Below, one piece after another: positions 26,701 to 38,553 of a stretch of 64,000 nucleotides of DNA (its first letter is position 1; each line of letters starts with the position of its first letter). The position numbers and the translations under genes are program-made. The notes below the pieces were generated by a model. The model ran no database searches, was not told where the DNA came from, and worked only from the letters and a program-made list of their open reading frames with translations. The stretch covers positions 86,201,189-86,265,188 of the forward strand of contig OV884009.1 of the NCBI GenBank assembly GCA_930367205.1, written 5' to 3'. Source of the stretch: Acanthosoma haemorrhoidale. Lineage: Eukaryota; Arthropoda; Insecta; Hemiptera; Acanthosomatidae.

Positions 26701-29700
26701 TCAGGGTGGTAGAATGATAATTAGCAGGGTGAATTAATTGATCCCAATAAACTTTTTTAATGTTCTATCCTCAATAGTCATGCTGCCAATTATATTTGAT
26801 CCATTGATCTTATACTACAGTTGACTTGGAGAATAAATGCTAATTACAGAACCAACGGAATCGAGATGCCACTTCAAATTGACAATCGGACTGGACAGGC
26901 CATTAAACATACCTTTACAGTACAAGCACTTATACCAACATACAACAAATACTTGATTTCTATGTAGCTCTTACTTATTAACTCTATTATTAAATTTGGT
27001 ATCTATTGATTTCTTTCATGGCTAGATTTCAATTTGTACATAACATTCTTTTAATTATTGATAGTTTTAAAGTAACATGGATTCTTCCTACACCAGATAT
27101 CTGTGGTAGGGAAATGACTCACTGCCTTAATTAAATTCACCCAGTACAAGTTAGTTATTAGTCTGTAAGAGGCTTCTTTCTGTAATTCCATTATGCCAGA
27201 GCATCTATTATGTAATTGTAGCAGGCTACTAGGTACTTAAGGAAGGAATTAACAACCCTTATAATTAAAGTTTTTTAACAAATGACGCCAAAATTGTTAA
27301 TAACTTTTGCACTCATTTCAAATACATACAGGTTGGCATACCTATGGTCAATAATAAGGAAGTAACTAATTCTAATGAACAATTTAAATCATTTCACATT
27401 CAATATCTGGGAACTAAAGTTTCACTATGTAACAATATATTGACGTCCTGATTAACAATATGTAATTTTTATTTTATTTTTTTGAAAATATAATTAGAAA
27501 AAGTCATTAAAACATTATTGATTTCAACTTTAACTCACCCAGTGTTTTTTCAGATTCATAATATTTAACATGGTGGATACATTGGCTATCCTGATCATGC
27601 TAAAAATAAAGCAAGAGCTATGAAAAATAATGAATGGTCATTAATAAATTAATTAGTAATAAAACATCATTGTTTCTGTAATTTTGATTATAGTTTAAAA
27701 TTAATGATCACAAACTCCTGATTAATAACACGTAATATCTTTTGGGGTTTAAAAGGTTTGTAATTATGTAAAGTCATAATAACTGTCATAAAAAGTGTAT
27801 TAACAATTTTTTTTAAATGCCAGTTTAATATTGAGAGATATTATGCATAAAATTTTTAGTTTATGCCCAATTGATCTGAAAAATAAAAGCAGCCTTATGG
27901 AACGTGATAAAGGGTAAATTATTTGTAATTAAAAAAATAATTTCCTATCATATTAAGCAGGGTATAGAAATTAAAGATTTGACACCCTGATTAATTATAA
28001 GTTGTACGTTGGGCCTTCAGTGGTCTCTTATAGCATAATTTTACTAAAACTGTCAAAATAATTGTTTAGGCAACAGTAACAAGTCCTATTATTGCATGAT
28101 CTATCAAACGACTTTAATTTTTAAATGAATGAAATAGCTGATAGTTTTATTCCATTCACAAGACATTTTACACCAGATTTTACAGAGCTTTCTCCAAATT
28201 ATTGCCTCTATATTTAAACAGTTCAGCTGACAAAGTATCCACCCCTTTACCTTTGTTATTTCTGAACATTTGAATGACATCCAATACTTCCTCATCGTGT
28301 GTGATAACAACTGCTTGAGTGATTCCATATCTTCCTCATCTATTGGTCACTGCAAATCCCTATGGAGTCGAGTCCTCTTCACTACTCCGGTTAGTGCTCC
28401 CAGTTGTTATCTTTACAGCATATTTCATGCCTTATCTCAGGATGCAGTTATTCTGGGTCCTCTCCATCATAGTTTTCCTACAATATTTGCAACATTTGTT
28501 CTTAAATTCTTCTTTCATCATCTCTTTCTTTTGTTGCGTGTACGTCTGTGAATAGTCTTCTCCATCCTAATATAGATTTGAACTGAATATTTTTATTTTT
28601 TTTTGTTTATTATTTTGTATAAAACATTATTTAAATTTTACTCTGTAATTTAACTATTAAATTTTGTATTAAACTGAATTATTTAAATGCTGTAGGAAAA
28701 GCATTATTGATGTTGCAAAGTGTGAAAAGAGCGTATCAAGTGGATACAAATCACCCTTTAGTCCATGAAGTTGTTGTGAGATACAGCAAAAAAATGCTAC
28801 AATGGGAATCTGATGGCAACCTTCCAACTTCTGTTTCCAAAGTTATCTCGATTCAAATGGAACCAATATTAAAAGGCCGAACACCATTAGAAATAAATGA
28901 TGAATATTTGAGAAAAAATTTCAATTATCTTCCTGCTAGACTGCAAGGTAGTATTGTAATATTGCATTGTTATGAGAATAGTTAATTTATTTTTTTAAAT
29001 CAGCCCATTTTTCTTTTTTCCAATTCTTAAATTAACAACAGACTTAGCTCTAATTTTTTTAGATTTCCTTTTAATCACTTTATGATGTACTAATTATATA
29101 GTAGTATTTAAATATTGCATTGATAAAAGAATATATTATTTTTGTAAATCAGCCTATTTTTTCTTTATTCTGATTCTTGAATTGCCAATAGCCTTAGCTC
29201 TAAGTAGTAAGATTTCTATATAATAACTTTATAGTGAACTATTAACTGACCACACCAATAATTTATGGGCGAGAAATAATTGTGAATAGGTAGGTGGTTA
29301 GTTCAGTATTCAGCAATTGATACGTTTATATCTAGTAATGTAATTTTTACATTACCTACACATTACATTTATTAAAACCACTTAAAATTTGTTCTTTTAA
29401 GTTAGTTTGTTTCTGACAATATAAAACAATTCTTGCTGATTAATTAATTACTTCTTTAATGATTTTACAGCTGCACGAGTCATGTATATGCTTGACAGTT
29501 CAAAGCAGAGAGAAGCAATAGAACTAGCCACTAATTTGGAAATGTCTTTGGAAGGAATCTCAATTGAGGTATAACTTTTTAAAAATGTTTGCACTTTTTC
29601 GATAAATAATATGTATATATATTTGTGCATGCATATGTTTATAATGTCCTCAGAGTACTAAATTATTATTCTTATATTAGAGAAAAATTTTTAATTTGTA

Positions 29701-29927
29701 AACATTTTTTTCAGAACTGTATTGACGTTATAAATGCACTTATAAATGGTGACTTTGGGAAGTGTGAAAATGAATTTAATGAATACAAATTAAGATGCCA
29801 TGAAAATCATCCTTTTGCTGTTGATTTCTTCCCTGTGGGAGCTAAAAAATCACCAAATATTAAGTTATTGGATAGAAATGACACAGCTGGTACAGATCAC
29901 TGCATTGAGAACAGCAACAGCAACTGA
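23514..29927 (+). CDS. Naa15: NAA15 (Nat1), NatA auxiliary subunit, C-terminal third
   Basis: The product is the large scaffold of NatA, which binds the catalytic subunit NAA10 and the ribosome and co-translationally acetylates protein N-termini. Five exons join in frame: 23514-23710, 25679-25787, 28696-28947, 29471-29568 and 29715-29927 (stop TGA at 29925). All introns are GT-AG and all phases fit. Together they give about 288 residues. The first exon holds the Lys/Arg-rich [17 protein letters not shown] helix that marks this family. Later exons give [19 protein letters not shown] and a short acidic, Asn-rich tail. The family protein is about 860 residues, so some 570 residues are missing upstream. 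I could not find those exons in 1-23.5 kb; they may be outside the window or missed. The introns carry several transposon relics. Confidence 0.93.
23992..24112 (+). repeat. 121-bp direct repeat, copy 2
   Basis: This is the second copy of the repeat at 22945-23065, in the same orientation and downstream of the NAA15 exon. The near identity points to a recent local duplication, or to two recent insertions of one element. Confidence 0.9.
24355..24945 (-). pseudogene. Tc1-like transposase relic in an NAA15 intron
   Basis: Read on the - strand, an 85-codon open frame at 24686-24943 has [13 protein letters not shown], then [20 protein letters not shown], matching the GGSVMVWGCIS block of Tc1 transposases. 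Below it, after breaks, comes [17 protein letters not shown] (the QDNARPHTA motif), then [12 protein letters not shown] (the LNPIEHLWDELGR motif) and an EELEVIPSDSIKILM stretch. The order is that of the Tc1 catalytic core. The second Asp motif and frame are damaged. No terminal repeats were identified. Confidence 0.75.
25679..25787 (+). CDS. Naa15: NAA15 exon
   Basis: The acceptor CTATAG is followed by GTTTCTGATCCT in phase 0. The translation [20 protein letters not shown] matches the family's TPLEEAIKFLTPLKNL. It ends with a lone G before the donor GTAATT, leaving one base for the next exon. Confidence 0.9.
26241..26339. mobile_element. 95-bp mariner-derived MITE
   Basis: A tiny element between TA dinucleotides, consisting almost only of two ends. 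The right end reads, in reverse, TACGAGGGTGGTCTGAAAAG and continues into GTTTCCGACCTAACAAAG, matching the 3' end of the mariner at 62461-63750. The left end (CTGAAAAGTTTCCGACCTCG and then ACATGAAG) matches that mariner's 5' end. The outermost left 12 bases are mutated. It therefore keeps about 35-40 bp from each end of a full mariner with everything between deleted. It lies in an NAA15 intron. Confidence 0.85.
28100..28560 (-). pseudogene. RTE-like LINE reverse transcriptase relic
   Basis: On the - strand, an open frame and its neighbours give [20 protein letters not shown], then FKYRGNN, then [20 protein letters not shown]. This follows the start of the RT domain in RTE-type LINEs: a NNKA-G-D-I-AELLKYGG motif, then an IW--E-MP-DW--GII-PIHKKGD motif. 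It needs frame changes and stops before the catalytic FADD box is reached. It lies antisense within the NAA15 intron just upstream of the exon at 28696. Confidence 0.6.
28696..28947 (+). CDS. Naa15: NAA15 exon (LMLQSVKRA region)
   Basis: The acceptor TGTAG leads into GAAAAGCATTATTG; the first two bases complete a Gly codon. The translation [20 protein letters not shown] matches the family's [20 protein letters not shown] almost residue for residue. The exon closes with LPARLQ and one base before the donor GTAGTA. Confidence 0.93.
29471..29568 (+). CDS. Naa15: NAA15 exon
   Basis: The acceptor GATTTTACAG is followed by a split Ala codon and [20 protein letters not shown], matching the family's [20 protein letters not shown]. 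It ends at GAG before the donor GTATAA, in phase 0. Confidence 0.92.
29715..29927 (+). CDS. Naa15: NAA15 last coding exon
   Basis: The acceptor TTTTTTTCAG precedes AACTGTATTGAC. The translation starts [20 protein letters not shown], matching the family's [20 protein letters not shown], and includes HPFAVDFFP, which matches the FPYALAFMPPG block. It ends with an Asn/Ser-rich tail and TGA. Confidence 0.92.
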   Translation, partial: NCIDVINALINGDFGKCENEFNEYKLRCHENHPFAVDFFPVGAKKSPNIKLLDRNDTAGTDHCIENSNSN

Positions 29928-30278
29928 CATCAGTTTAAGTTCAGTAAGTAAGATAAAATTGCATTAATTTATTTGTCTTTTTCAGAACTTAGTTCTAAAC
30001 AATGTACTGTAAATACTTTAACTAAGTCTTCAATAATAACATGGAAGGCTTTCATGTGGTGTATTAAGATAACTTTACCATTATTTATTTACCGTAGGGC
30101 CTTGGTTCAGATCACAAGGCTGCCAAACTGTAAAGGGACCTGGATCACCTGCACCCAGAGATCAAGAAGAGCGGTGTCACATGATTCCCTCTGTTATGAA
30201 ACTAATAGGTTGGCCAAAAAGTCCGTTCGGTTTTTTAAGCAAAAATAAGACACAACTTTTAAACACAAAGTGATTTAT

Positions 30279-30902
30279 TCAATCAATGATATAATTGTCG
30301 TTTTGTTCCAGTATCTTCTGCCATCTCATGGGCAGATTCATAATTCCATGCTCAAAGAATTTCCTGTCTTTACTGGCAAAAAAATTTTCCATGTGGATTT
30401 TTACATCTTCTTCAGAGTTAAAGGTCTGCCCATTAAATAAATTTTGAAGAGACCGAAACAGGTGGAAATCTGAAGGTGCAAGGTCGTTCGAATATGGAGG
30501 GTGCGGCAAAACTTCCCAGCCAAGCTCCAGTAACTTCTGCCATGTCTGCAAAGAAGTGTGCGGTATGGCATTGTCGTGATGGAAGACAATCCCCTTACAG
30601 TTGGCTAGTTCTGGAAGTTTCTGGTGGATTGCTGCATTTAATTTGTCCAACTGGTCACAGTACACATCCGAATTGATGGTCCTGTTCGTGGGAAGAAGTT
30701 CGTAAAAGACAACACCCCTCCAATCCCACCAAATCGAGAGAATAACCTTCTTTGGGTGAAGTCCTGCTTTGGGGGTTGTTTGTGGTAATTCGCCGCACTT
30801 CCCCCATGAGCGTTTGCGCTCCACATTGTTATAGACCATCCACTTTTCGTCCCCTGTCATCATTCTCTTCAAAAAAGGATCGTTTTCTTCACGTTTCCGC
30901 AA
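30279..30902 (-). pseudogene. Mariner transposase, catalytic domain
   Basis: An open frame of 207 codons gives the mariner catalytic core. The first Asp is in TGDEKW and the second in FHHDNA. The third is in DLAPSD, exactly 34 residues after the second, the D,D34D spacing diagnostic of mariner. All three catalytic residues remain and the C-terminus is complete (RWQKILEQNDNYIID). Upstream, the linker between 30900 and 31100 has stops and frameshifts, so no full protein can be made. Confidence 0.88.
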
Positions 30903-31098
30903 CGAATCGCAGATGGAAATCCTTTGGGTGAGGTTAGCCTCACTAAGTTGATGGGGAACTTAAACATTGAGGCCTGCTCACATAACCAAGTTGATGCAGA
31001 TGGTTTTCAACACTCGATTTGGATATATCAGATATTTCGATTCAGGATAACTGCGATCTCCCTAGTTGTATAATGGAGATTGGTGTCGACTAATTCCT

Positions 31099-31340
31099 TC
31101 ACTTTGTCGCTGTTAATCTCAGTTGGCTGGCCAGAGCGAGGTGCGTCTTAACCGAAAAAATTCCCGATTGAAATCTTGAAAACCACTTCTGGCACACACG
31201 TTCTGTAACAGCATCCTCACCGTATACAGCGCACATCTTCCTGCAAGTTTCCTCTGCTTTCTTGCCTTTTTTAAAATAAAAAAGCATGAGGTGTCAACAA
31301 TACACAAAATAAAATCAGTCTCGTCGGAATTTCGCATCAA
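31099..31340 (-). pseudogene. Mariner transposase, N-terminal HTH fragment
   Basis: Two overlapping frames at the 5' side of the same element give FYFKKGKKAEETCRKMCAVY and then GEDAVTERVCQKWFSRFQSG. This is the first helix-turn-helix of mariner transposases. A frameshift at about 31145 leads on to DAPRSGQPTEINSDKVKELV, after which stops occur. It is continuous in order with the catalytic part at 30279-30902. Confidence 0.82.
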
Positions 31341-31518
31341 GGGACGGACTGAAGTTAGCTACATATTAGACTGCTTGAAGTTTCGTGACAACAAAAACCG
31401 AACGGACTTTTTGGCCAACATGATACCTCCACTCCTTTAGCACTTTTCAATTTTCCTATAATTTTACCGAAACAAACATTTGTGGGCCAGGGCATATTAT
31501 GTGTTGAGTAGATAAATT

Positions 31519-31606
31519 TAAAAAAATCCTGAGTGAGTTGGCCGTGGGTTGGGCCTGGCAACAAACTATAGTGCATGAAACCATTACAAAAAATCCTCTC
31601 CCACCT
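31519..31606 (+). repeat. About 85-bp direct repeat, copy 1
   Basis: AATCCTGAGTGAGTTGG, a GGGCCTGGC segment, ACAAACTATAGTG, ATGAAACCAT and AAATCCTCTCCCACCT recur in the same order at 31735-31817. Copy 1 has a short insertion (CCGTGGGTT). The pair lies just beside the mariner's right end. Its nature is unknown. Confidence 0.8.
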
Positions 31607-31734
31607 GAAAAACAGAAAACCTTCTTTTTTATTATTTCTTTGTCTGCTTTTAGATTTTAATATGGAGAAACCTCGGCCACTGCTGCGTTTTGAGTTTCGC
31701 CAATCCAATAATCCTGTATTTTATTTATAATGTT

Positions 31735-31817
31735 TTAAAAAGTCCTGAGTGAGTTGGGCCTGGCCATCCCTAACAAACTATAGTGAATGAAACCATAAAA
31801 AAAATCCTCTCCCACCT
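31735..31817 (+). repeat. About 85-bp direct repeat, copy 2
   Basis: Same segments as the copy at 31519-31606, about 215 bp away in the same orientation. It differs by a few substitutions and the CATCCCTA segment. Confidence 0.8.
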
Positions 31818-32004
31818 ACAGTATGTAGTGTAAATCATAACTTTTAGTATCCAAAAAATTAATACCTGTGTTAACTGTGTTTATATCATTATTTTTAGAT
31901 ATGTGGTATTGATCTCACTATTTGTAATAATTATTAACCAAAGAAATAATATACTGGCTGGGGTTTAAATTTTCTCTAGTCAATGAAAATTGATATTTAC
32001 TTGT

Positions 32005-32085
32005 GCAGGAATAGTTCAGTTGGTAGAGACCTGACCAGAGACACCTGACTCGTCTTGGATTTGAGCCCTGGCACTGGCAGTATAT
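32005..32085 (+). repeat. tRNA-derived SINE head
   Basis: TAGTTCAGTTGGTAGAG is a good A box (D-arm). It is followed 35-40 bases later by TGGATTTGAGCCCTGG, a good B box (T-arm). The spacing matches a tRNA-like cloverleaf. The body after it is AT-rich and lacks a clear tail. It is on the + strand just upstream of the proposed 3'-UTR acceptor of NAA15. Confidence 0.65.
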
Positions 32086-32199
32086 TTTTCTGTTGGGTAA
32101 TAATGGTTATTAAACTGTGTTTACTTTATTATCATCTAATGATTTATTTTTTTTCAGGTTTAGAAATGTGAGAACTTCATTCAAAACAAGCCGTTCAGT

Positions 32200-35100
32200 A
32201 AAATTTGGTTGGCTCCTGTTAAACTGTTTACATTAAGAGGTCATATCTTGTTGATATTTTCAAGATGTGTAATACATAAATGAAATAACTTTATAATTGT
32301 AAAAATGATGTGTATAAATTCTGTAAAAAAATATGTATTTTTTTTTTTTTTTAATGTATAAAATAATGTGTATGTTATTTTATATAGTTTTGATTTTGAA
32401 TTTTTTTGCTAATATGAATCGCTGAAAGTTTATTGGTGTTTTATACCAAAGACTGAAAACATATGTATCACTGGAATATATACAGTAGTGTTTGTTTCTT
32501 TTAAACAAAAATTTGTAAAGTTATATTTAATAGATAGCTATTTCTAATTCTTATTTTACTGTTTATCCTTTTGGTCTACCAGTGAAGCAGGCCTTTTCTT
32601 GCTTAATAAGATGATTAGTATACTTCCCAGTCCCCTATTTCTACCACAGTAAAAGTTATATTATTAAGCCTGTAAATAAGCATAATCAATCTTTTTTTTC
32701 AAGTCAAGGTGTTTGATTTTTCTTGTCAGGTTTATAACGTCACATCCCCTTTCCAATGTTTTTACATTAGCCAGGGACTACATCTATTAGCACTATTATC
32801 ATGGAATGGTCAACTAAATTAGAAATGTGATGTCCAGTTACAGTTTTTAATACTTTATGTATTTAAATGATCTATTTATTACTTACACCATAAATCAAAA
32901 TCATGAATATCATTACTAAAACTATTATGAAAAAATAGAAAAATGCTTATTTAATAAATCATCATCATTTTTGGTACATTGATTCACTATAAGTCAAGAT
33001 CCTCCTCCAGTTAGACTGCCAATTATTTTTATTTTGAGCAGAATTCCTTCAATTCTGGATTCCATGAACAAAGTTTGCATCTGCAGCTTTGCAGCCAGTC
33101 CAAAGCAGCCTTGGTCTGCCCACACGCTTATGTCCAAGCACTTAGTTGAACGACCAATTTTTTTCTTGGCACCTTATTCTCATGCACCCTGGCAACAAGC
33201 CCAGCCCAATGAAGCTAGCCAATCTTGATGTGCCATAGTATTTCTGGGTGGTTGTGCAATTACTTTCCATCTTTACTCTGCTTCCATGTCGGTCTATCAA
33301 CTCTTCAAAAATTCTGTGTAAGACCATTCTTTCAAAATTTAGTATATTTACTATTTAGTAAATTTACCTTCTGGTCAGTAGTTTATAAGTTATTGACCAT
33401 ACTCATTTTAATAATTTAACAGCAGATTTTGTGGTTAAATTAAGTAATTTTTGATTTAGGCAAGTAGCTTATAGTAGAAACCTCCATGTTATTATTTATT
33501 ACACCCACGATTAAACCAACATCTGACCATAACCATTTCTATATGTAAATTTTTTCATGAATGTTAGGACACCTGCACCTTATTAAGTATCCTATTAGGC
33601 ATTCATTTTTTGTCTTCAAATTGCCTATCTTTAAAATCTGAGACCACATAGTTGAAGTTGAATTAATGCAATAAAATGGTTCCAACAAGTAAGTATTAGG
33701 CAGGTGATAATTAGATAATCATGAGCAGTCTTTCAAAATGGATGACTTTCCTATTGGTGAATTAGACCAGGTTGTATGCCCTATATGAAGTGGAAGAAGG
33801 CAGTATAGGTAGCACCTCCCACTGAATTTTTCATGCACTTGAGGTGCTCATGCAAAGAGTCACTTCATACCTTCATCAACCACATATGGAACCAATACGT
33901 GCTTAACAATGACATGAGGGGAATCATTACATCGTAAGCAAAAAAAAAAAAAATGAGAATTATTTCCCTGGTGAGTACTGTTTACACAGTCAAAATAAGT
34001 GCCACCAAGGAAGGAGCTGAATCAGTACTTGGGACACCATGGACTCATCAGCAACCCTCATGCTGGTTATTGAAAGCATTCCGGTTCACTGGCCACACAA
34101 TGCTATTCTCCCAGTTTGCAAAAACTGGTTTCATAGGAAAATATACACTTAAGCAAATTCTTCGAAGATCTGAAAACAGCCTATGATACATTGCATATAA
34201 TTATTCCTTTTTTCCCTTCAGGGGCATAAGCATGAGGACAAACCAACCCTGCCCCTTTTCTCATTAATGCTTCCCAAGGTTTTTCCTGCCAAGATCTACC
34301 AGAATGAAGCTGTTTTCATGGGTCTATTCACTCTTATCTGTCCCTAACGTTTCTACTCCTAGGCCTCCCTGGTGATCCTTTTACAATATCGATATTTAAA
34401 TTTTTAAACTTCATTATTATTTACCGATTCTCATTTGTTATTTTCTTTATTTTATAATGTATTAACATTTATTTTAATCCAAAAATTTTTCAATGTTCTC
34501 TAATTTTTGTTTTCTAATAATTTTTCGGTCTAAATTGTATTTTTTCATACTTAGAGTTAATTATATTATTACTTACTTTCAATGTTATTTAGTTTATGTA
34601 TCGTCATGAAAATAAATGTTTTGTCCTTAAAAATCACAGGTTTTTATTTTATTTATTTTTTTAGAAAATACTTACAATTTTCAATAAGCAGAAAAAAAGA
34701 GGAGATAAATAATTAATGTCTGCTCAAAGCTTAATGAAATTTCTATTTGACATCCACATATTTATAACATGTGAACCCCCATTAAAAGAGGTAGAATAAA
34801 TAGGGAAGGATAACAGAAACAAGAGAGCAGAGGGTTGAAGGTTACTCAGCTGGTTGATAGCAGGTATGTATGAGTTACAGAGGTGTACATTGCTCTTTTT
34901 ATTTCACCCTCAGATGTGCAAGCTTTCCTATTCAAACAAATTAAAGATAGATTATCTCATGCTGTAAGAAAAAAAAAGATTTTAGGGCAGCAAACAAGAT
35001 AAAAAAAAAATCGTATTGTAATTAATTTGAAAAAAATTAGGAATCTATTAAAGAATCCAGAAATAAATGTTAGTGAGCATATTATTAACAATTGCTAAAC

Positions 35101-36700
35101 AAAAAGAAAAACTCCCACCTTTTTCTTATAGCAAATCCAAACCCGTACTACTCTCACTTACAAGTAAGAAATAATGATGTAAAAAGAAATATTCAGAGTA
35201 AAGAACTATTACCTAAAATACAATAGATCTCTTAAAGATAGATAGAAAGCCGGAAAATATATGTATTACTGTTTCATGGAATCTTCTAGTACAAGGTAAA
35301 AGATATTGAAATAATTATAAGCTTGCCCAAAGAAGAGAATCGAAATCAAAGAAAATAATAGAAGAACAACAGAATTCTCATCAGGTCACCATTTCTTTCA
35401 TTATTTATTAAAATGTTTACATGCAATCAATATAGTAGTATTTCAAGCAATGCTACTTTCATTTTAGAACCTGATCAAACAGTTCAGCTTAGATTCTAAA
35501 CAGAATTAAAAATTTTGTCGACTGTGATCAGCTGAAATACAACCTGATTTATATTTGTGAAACTAACTGCACTGGAGGAATTTCCTGGTCTTTATAGATC
35601 GAAGACCATCTGTCTACAACCATTCTAGCCATTAAAGAAAATAAATCTATATGGTCCAGAACAGGTTTGCTTTTAAGGAAAGGCAATACTCGAGGTAAAA
35701 CTAATGTGTAGAAAATAAGTAACAATATACAGTTGATGTTTAGTTTGTTGAACATAAAATCAAATATAGATATGAAAATATTTTTAGAGCTAATTTAGAA
35801 TAGGATAGAAAACAAATTTTATTCCAAGGGAAACTCTCTTGTAAATAATAATTAAGTTTAGATGACAAGTTCATGTCTGGCAAATAAAAAGAACCATTAA
35901 ATCACAAAAGAGATAAAAATTAACAATGAAAAATAAAGTCGAAACTAATAAAATAAGGTTTTTGTAAAATAAATGTCTGCTCGACCTGATTTCTTTGTGA
36001 GATGACGTAAATTGCGGGGACATGAGCCAGTAACTACTGGAAATGTTTAGTGGATCTTCATATGTTGTGATATAGGTGGTTAAGTAACCCTCTTGCAGGA
36101 TGGTGGGGAAAAGTTTACACAGAGTGGTAAAGAAAAAATCTGTTAAAGAGCGGTAGATTCGGTCCATAATTACGTCGGGAGGAGAATTTGCTCGATGGGT
36201 CTTGAGATGATTGCTTTTGTTGCTTCTACATTAGATTGAAGGCATCGATGTACACTAATAAGATTGAAGCTTTATTTATAGCTAGTGCAATAGATGTAAT
36301 CATTTTGAGTTAATAGTAAAATCAGTCATTTCTAATGAAAACATTTTGTCTAGTAAATTCTATTTTACCATTGAATTCCTTCCATTTGATCACCACGTCA
36401 ATTTATTAAGGTAAATTACTTTGGGTTTAGATTCAAATAGGACCAACATTAAGTAAATTGAATAAGTTATAATTTTGTACAACTTTACGGTAATGCAAAT
36501 ACGCTCAAGATTTGAGGAATCAAATTTGTCAGTAGTTGAGTTGTTAGATGGCATCCCAAGAAATTAAATATTCTAATTAATCAACTAGAGCGTAACAGCG
36601 TGGTGTTTGTGGGTAAATGGATAAACGGATATATGTATCCTTAGAAAAGATACATCCTTTGAATCTTACCTTAGAGTTTTATGAATTGGGATAGAGTTGA
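32200..36700. other. Intergenic stretch, no gene recognised
   Basis: After the possible end of NAA15 the sequence is AT-rich. It has GC-richer patches at 33000-33330, 33760-34200 and 34200-34380 that may be old LINE pieces, one followed by a 13-A run at 33944. Open frames of 60-98 codons here have no family motif. Nothing identifiable as a gene or complete element was found. Confidence 0.5.
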
Positions 36701-36759
36701 GTATCGGATAGACAGAGTATCCCTAAATAAATAAAGATATAAAATAAAAAGAGCCCTCC

Positions 36760-38330
36760 GCCGCTGAACGTAAGAAGTAGCACTTCTTCATCGGATTCAT
36801 CAGGCAATTGTTCTTCTAACTCTTCTTCACTTTCAACTTCATTATTATATGCCCGCATTTGTGTCCTTCATCCTTGAGCCTTTCCGGAGTAGATTTTCGT
36901 AAAACTAAACGTTTATTGTCACGTTGTTTTATTAATTTCTCTTTAACATAAAATTCTGCCCCACGAGAAGAAATTTTGATTGATTGATTAATGAAATTTT
37001 CCTCTTCACCAAAATTGTCCATAATTTTACCTTTTGACAAATTTTCTTAACGGATTCCAGAACTTTTTTCTAGAAATGTTGATAGATTTTCTTCTTTCTT
37101 TTGTAGAGATACTACACCTTATGCAACAGTTTAAGACATCCTTGACATGCTTGTTTATAAATTTCAGTATCTGGCTGCACACCTTGATTTGACTATTTTA
37201 TAAATTATCGAAGGAAGAAATTACTGATATATGCTTTAGAAATAATATTCTTGGTATAGGTGGAGGTAAGGCTTGTACAAAAAATGGATGGGAGTCCATC
37301 TAATTGCTTTTCAAGTTTCTCTAATTTGTCGTCAGTCTCATCCCTGACGTGGGACATAGTTTGTAGCAACCGTTCTCATCGATACAGTATTGTCTAAACC
37401 GTCCCGATTGTGGTTTTTCCCATTAAACTTTGTTTGGCCATTTGTTCTAATGGGGGTGATGTTTCTCTCTTGTCTATGACCCCATTGCTGGTGGTTTTGT
37501 TGTTTGTTAAAATTATCATGGTTTTCCTGTCTATGTCTTCATTGTTGTTGATTTTGATGTCTGTCATAACTATCATCCCAATTTCTGGCAGGATGTTTTC
37601 ATTCCCGATATCTTGAGGGGTCATAATAATTTGTTTGTTGTTTATAGGATTTAGATTTTTTTTCCAAATTATCTTCGAACGTCATATGATTTAAGATCAG
37701 TGAGCATTCATTTTGGATTCGGGCTCTAGTTTGGTTTAGAATTATAAGGACCTGTGTCATAAGGTAATTTCTGAGGTTATGAGGAATGTGACTAAGATGC
37801 GAAAAAACTATTTCTATTATATATGTAATCTAGTAACGTCTTTCTAGTAGACGAGTTGTGATTTTCTAATTCCATTCTGGAATACAGAAACGTTCTACTT
37901 TCGTCTATTCTGTTGTTTGTGTTTAATAATTCTATTTTTAATTGTTCATGTGTTTTCGTGTCCTTAAAGGTGTTTTCTAAATAAGTTCGTAGTTCACTAA
38001 CGGGATGAGAGTAATGGATCATTGTTATATTTTCTATGCGTCCCATGATTTTGGCTTCATTAGCAGTCCCGTATGTTTGTGTGCCGCTATCATGTTATCA
38101 CTGCTGCATACTGTGTTATGTATGAACTTCCCTAATAGTTTTTATGAATCTAACCAATTTGTTGGGGTTTCCGTCAAATTCGGGTCTGTGGTTATAGTCC
38201 GTGCTTCTCATGTCATATTGTCTATTCATGTTTGTGCTTTGCATGGGACTTGATAAAATATCACTGTTCAAATGTTTATAATTATTTAACTCCAACCTGT
38301 TTCTGATATTGTGTGACATTATCGATATCT
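36760..38330 (-). pseudogene. Gypsy/errantivirus-like gag relic
   Basis: On the - strand the frame begins at ATG 38319 with MSHNIRNRLELNN, then RPEFDGNPNKLVRFIKTI, the FDGNP--L--FI motif that opens many errantivirus-type gag proteins. After a short frame break it continues at 38046 with MGRIENITMIHYSHPVSELR, LENTFKDTKTHEQLKIELLN and RMELENHNSS. It then becomes a Gln/Asn/Arg-rich tail at 37400-37640 and an acidic stretch (EVESEEELEEQLPDESDEE) near 36790-36840. Several frameshifts break it. No protease, RT or env follows. Confidence 0.65.
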
Positions 38331-38553
38331 ACGCTAGTCATAAAAAAACAAAATAAAATTATAAAAATTACAATAATATTTCCAAGAATCACTTCGATGC
38401 TGAGTGAGGAAGATGTAGAAAGTTGCCTGTATGGTTAATTCCCTATGTGCTGCTGTGTGCAGAGACCCAAAAGTCCTTTGCAATCTGAGAGCCTAGGGGT
38501 CGAAACCCCGAAACTTCGCGCTGGAAGTTGGAGAAAGCAGATCAGTGCGTTAC

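Larger units (their letters stand above)
30206..31425 (-). mobile_element. Decayed mariner transposon, about 1.2 kb
   Basis: The left end GGTTGGCCAAAAAGTCCGTT continues CGGTTTTT. It is matched in reverse at the right end (about 31395-31418) by the same 25 bases or so. A TA lies directly left of the element (30206-30207). The right outer bases are altered, so the exact right border is uncertain. On the - strand the element carries a broken transposase gene listed separately. Its sequence type is near the SETMAR/Hsmar1-like branches of mariner. Confidence 0.9.
29928..32157 (+). other. Naa15: Probable NAA15 3'-UTR intron containing a mariner and a SINE
   Basis: Fourteen bases after the stop is a strong donor (GTAAGTAAG at 29942). 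A strong acceptor, a long T run ending TTTTCAG, closes at 32157, with a CTAAT-like branch site upstream. If both are used, the mariner at 30206, a 90-bp repeat pair and a SINE head all lie inside a 2.2-kb 3'-UTR intron. Without transcript data this is inference; the gene could instead end shortly after 29927. Confidence 0.45.

Noticed and set aside
33034..33327. Overlapping open frames on both strands in a GC-richer patch
   Set aside because: No family motif was recognised on either strand. The patch may be an old LINE piece but cannot be supported.
35549..36167. Two open frames of 68 and 98 codons on the - strand near the errantivirus-like gag, considered as env or pol pieces
   Set aside because: They contain no protease, RT, integrase or envelope motif and are rich in hydrophobic residues, as AT-rich random frames are.
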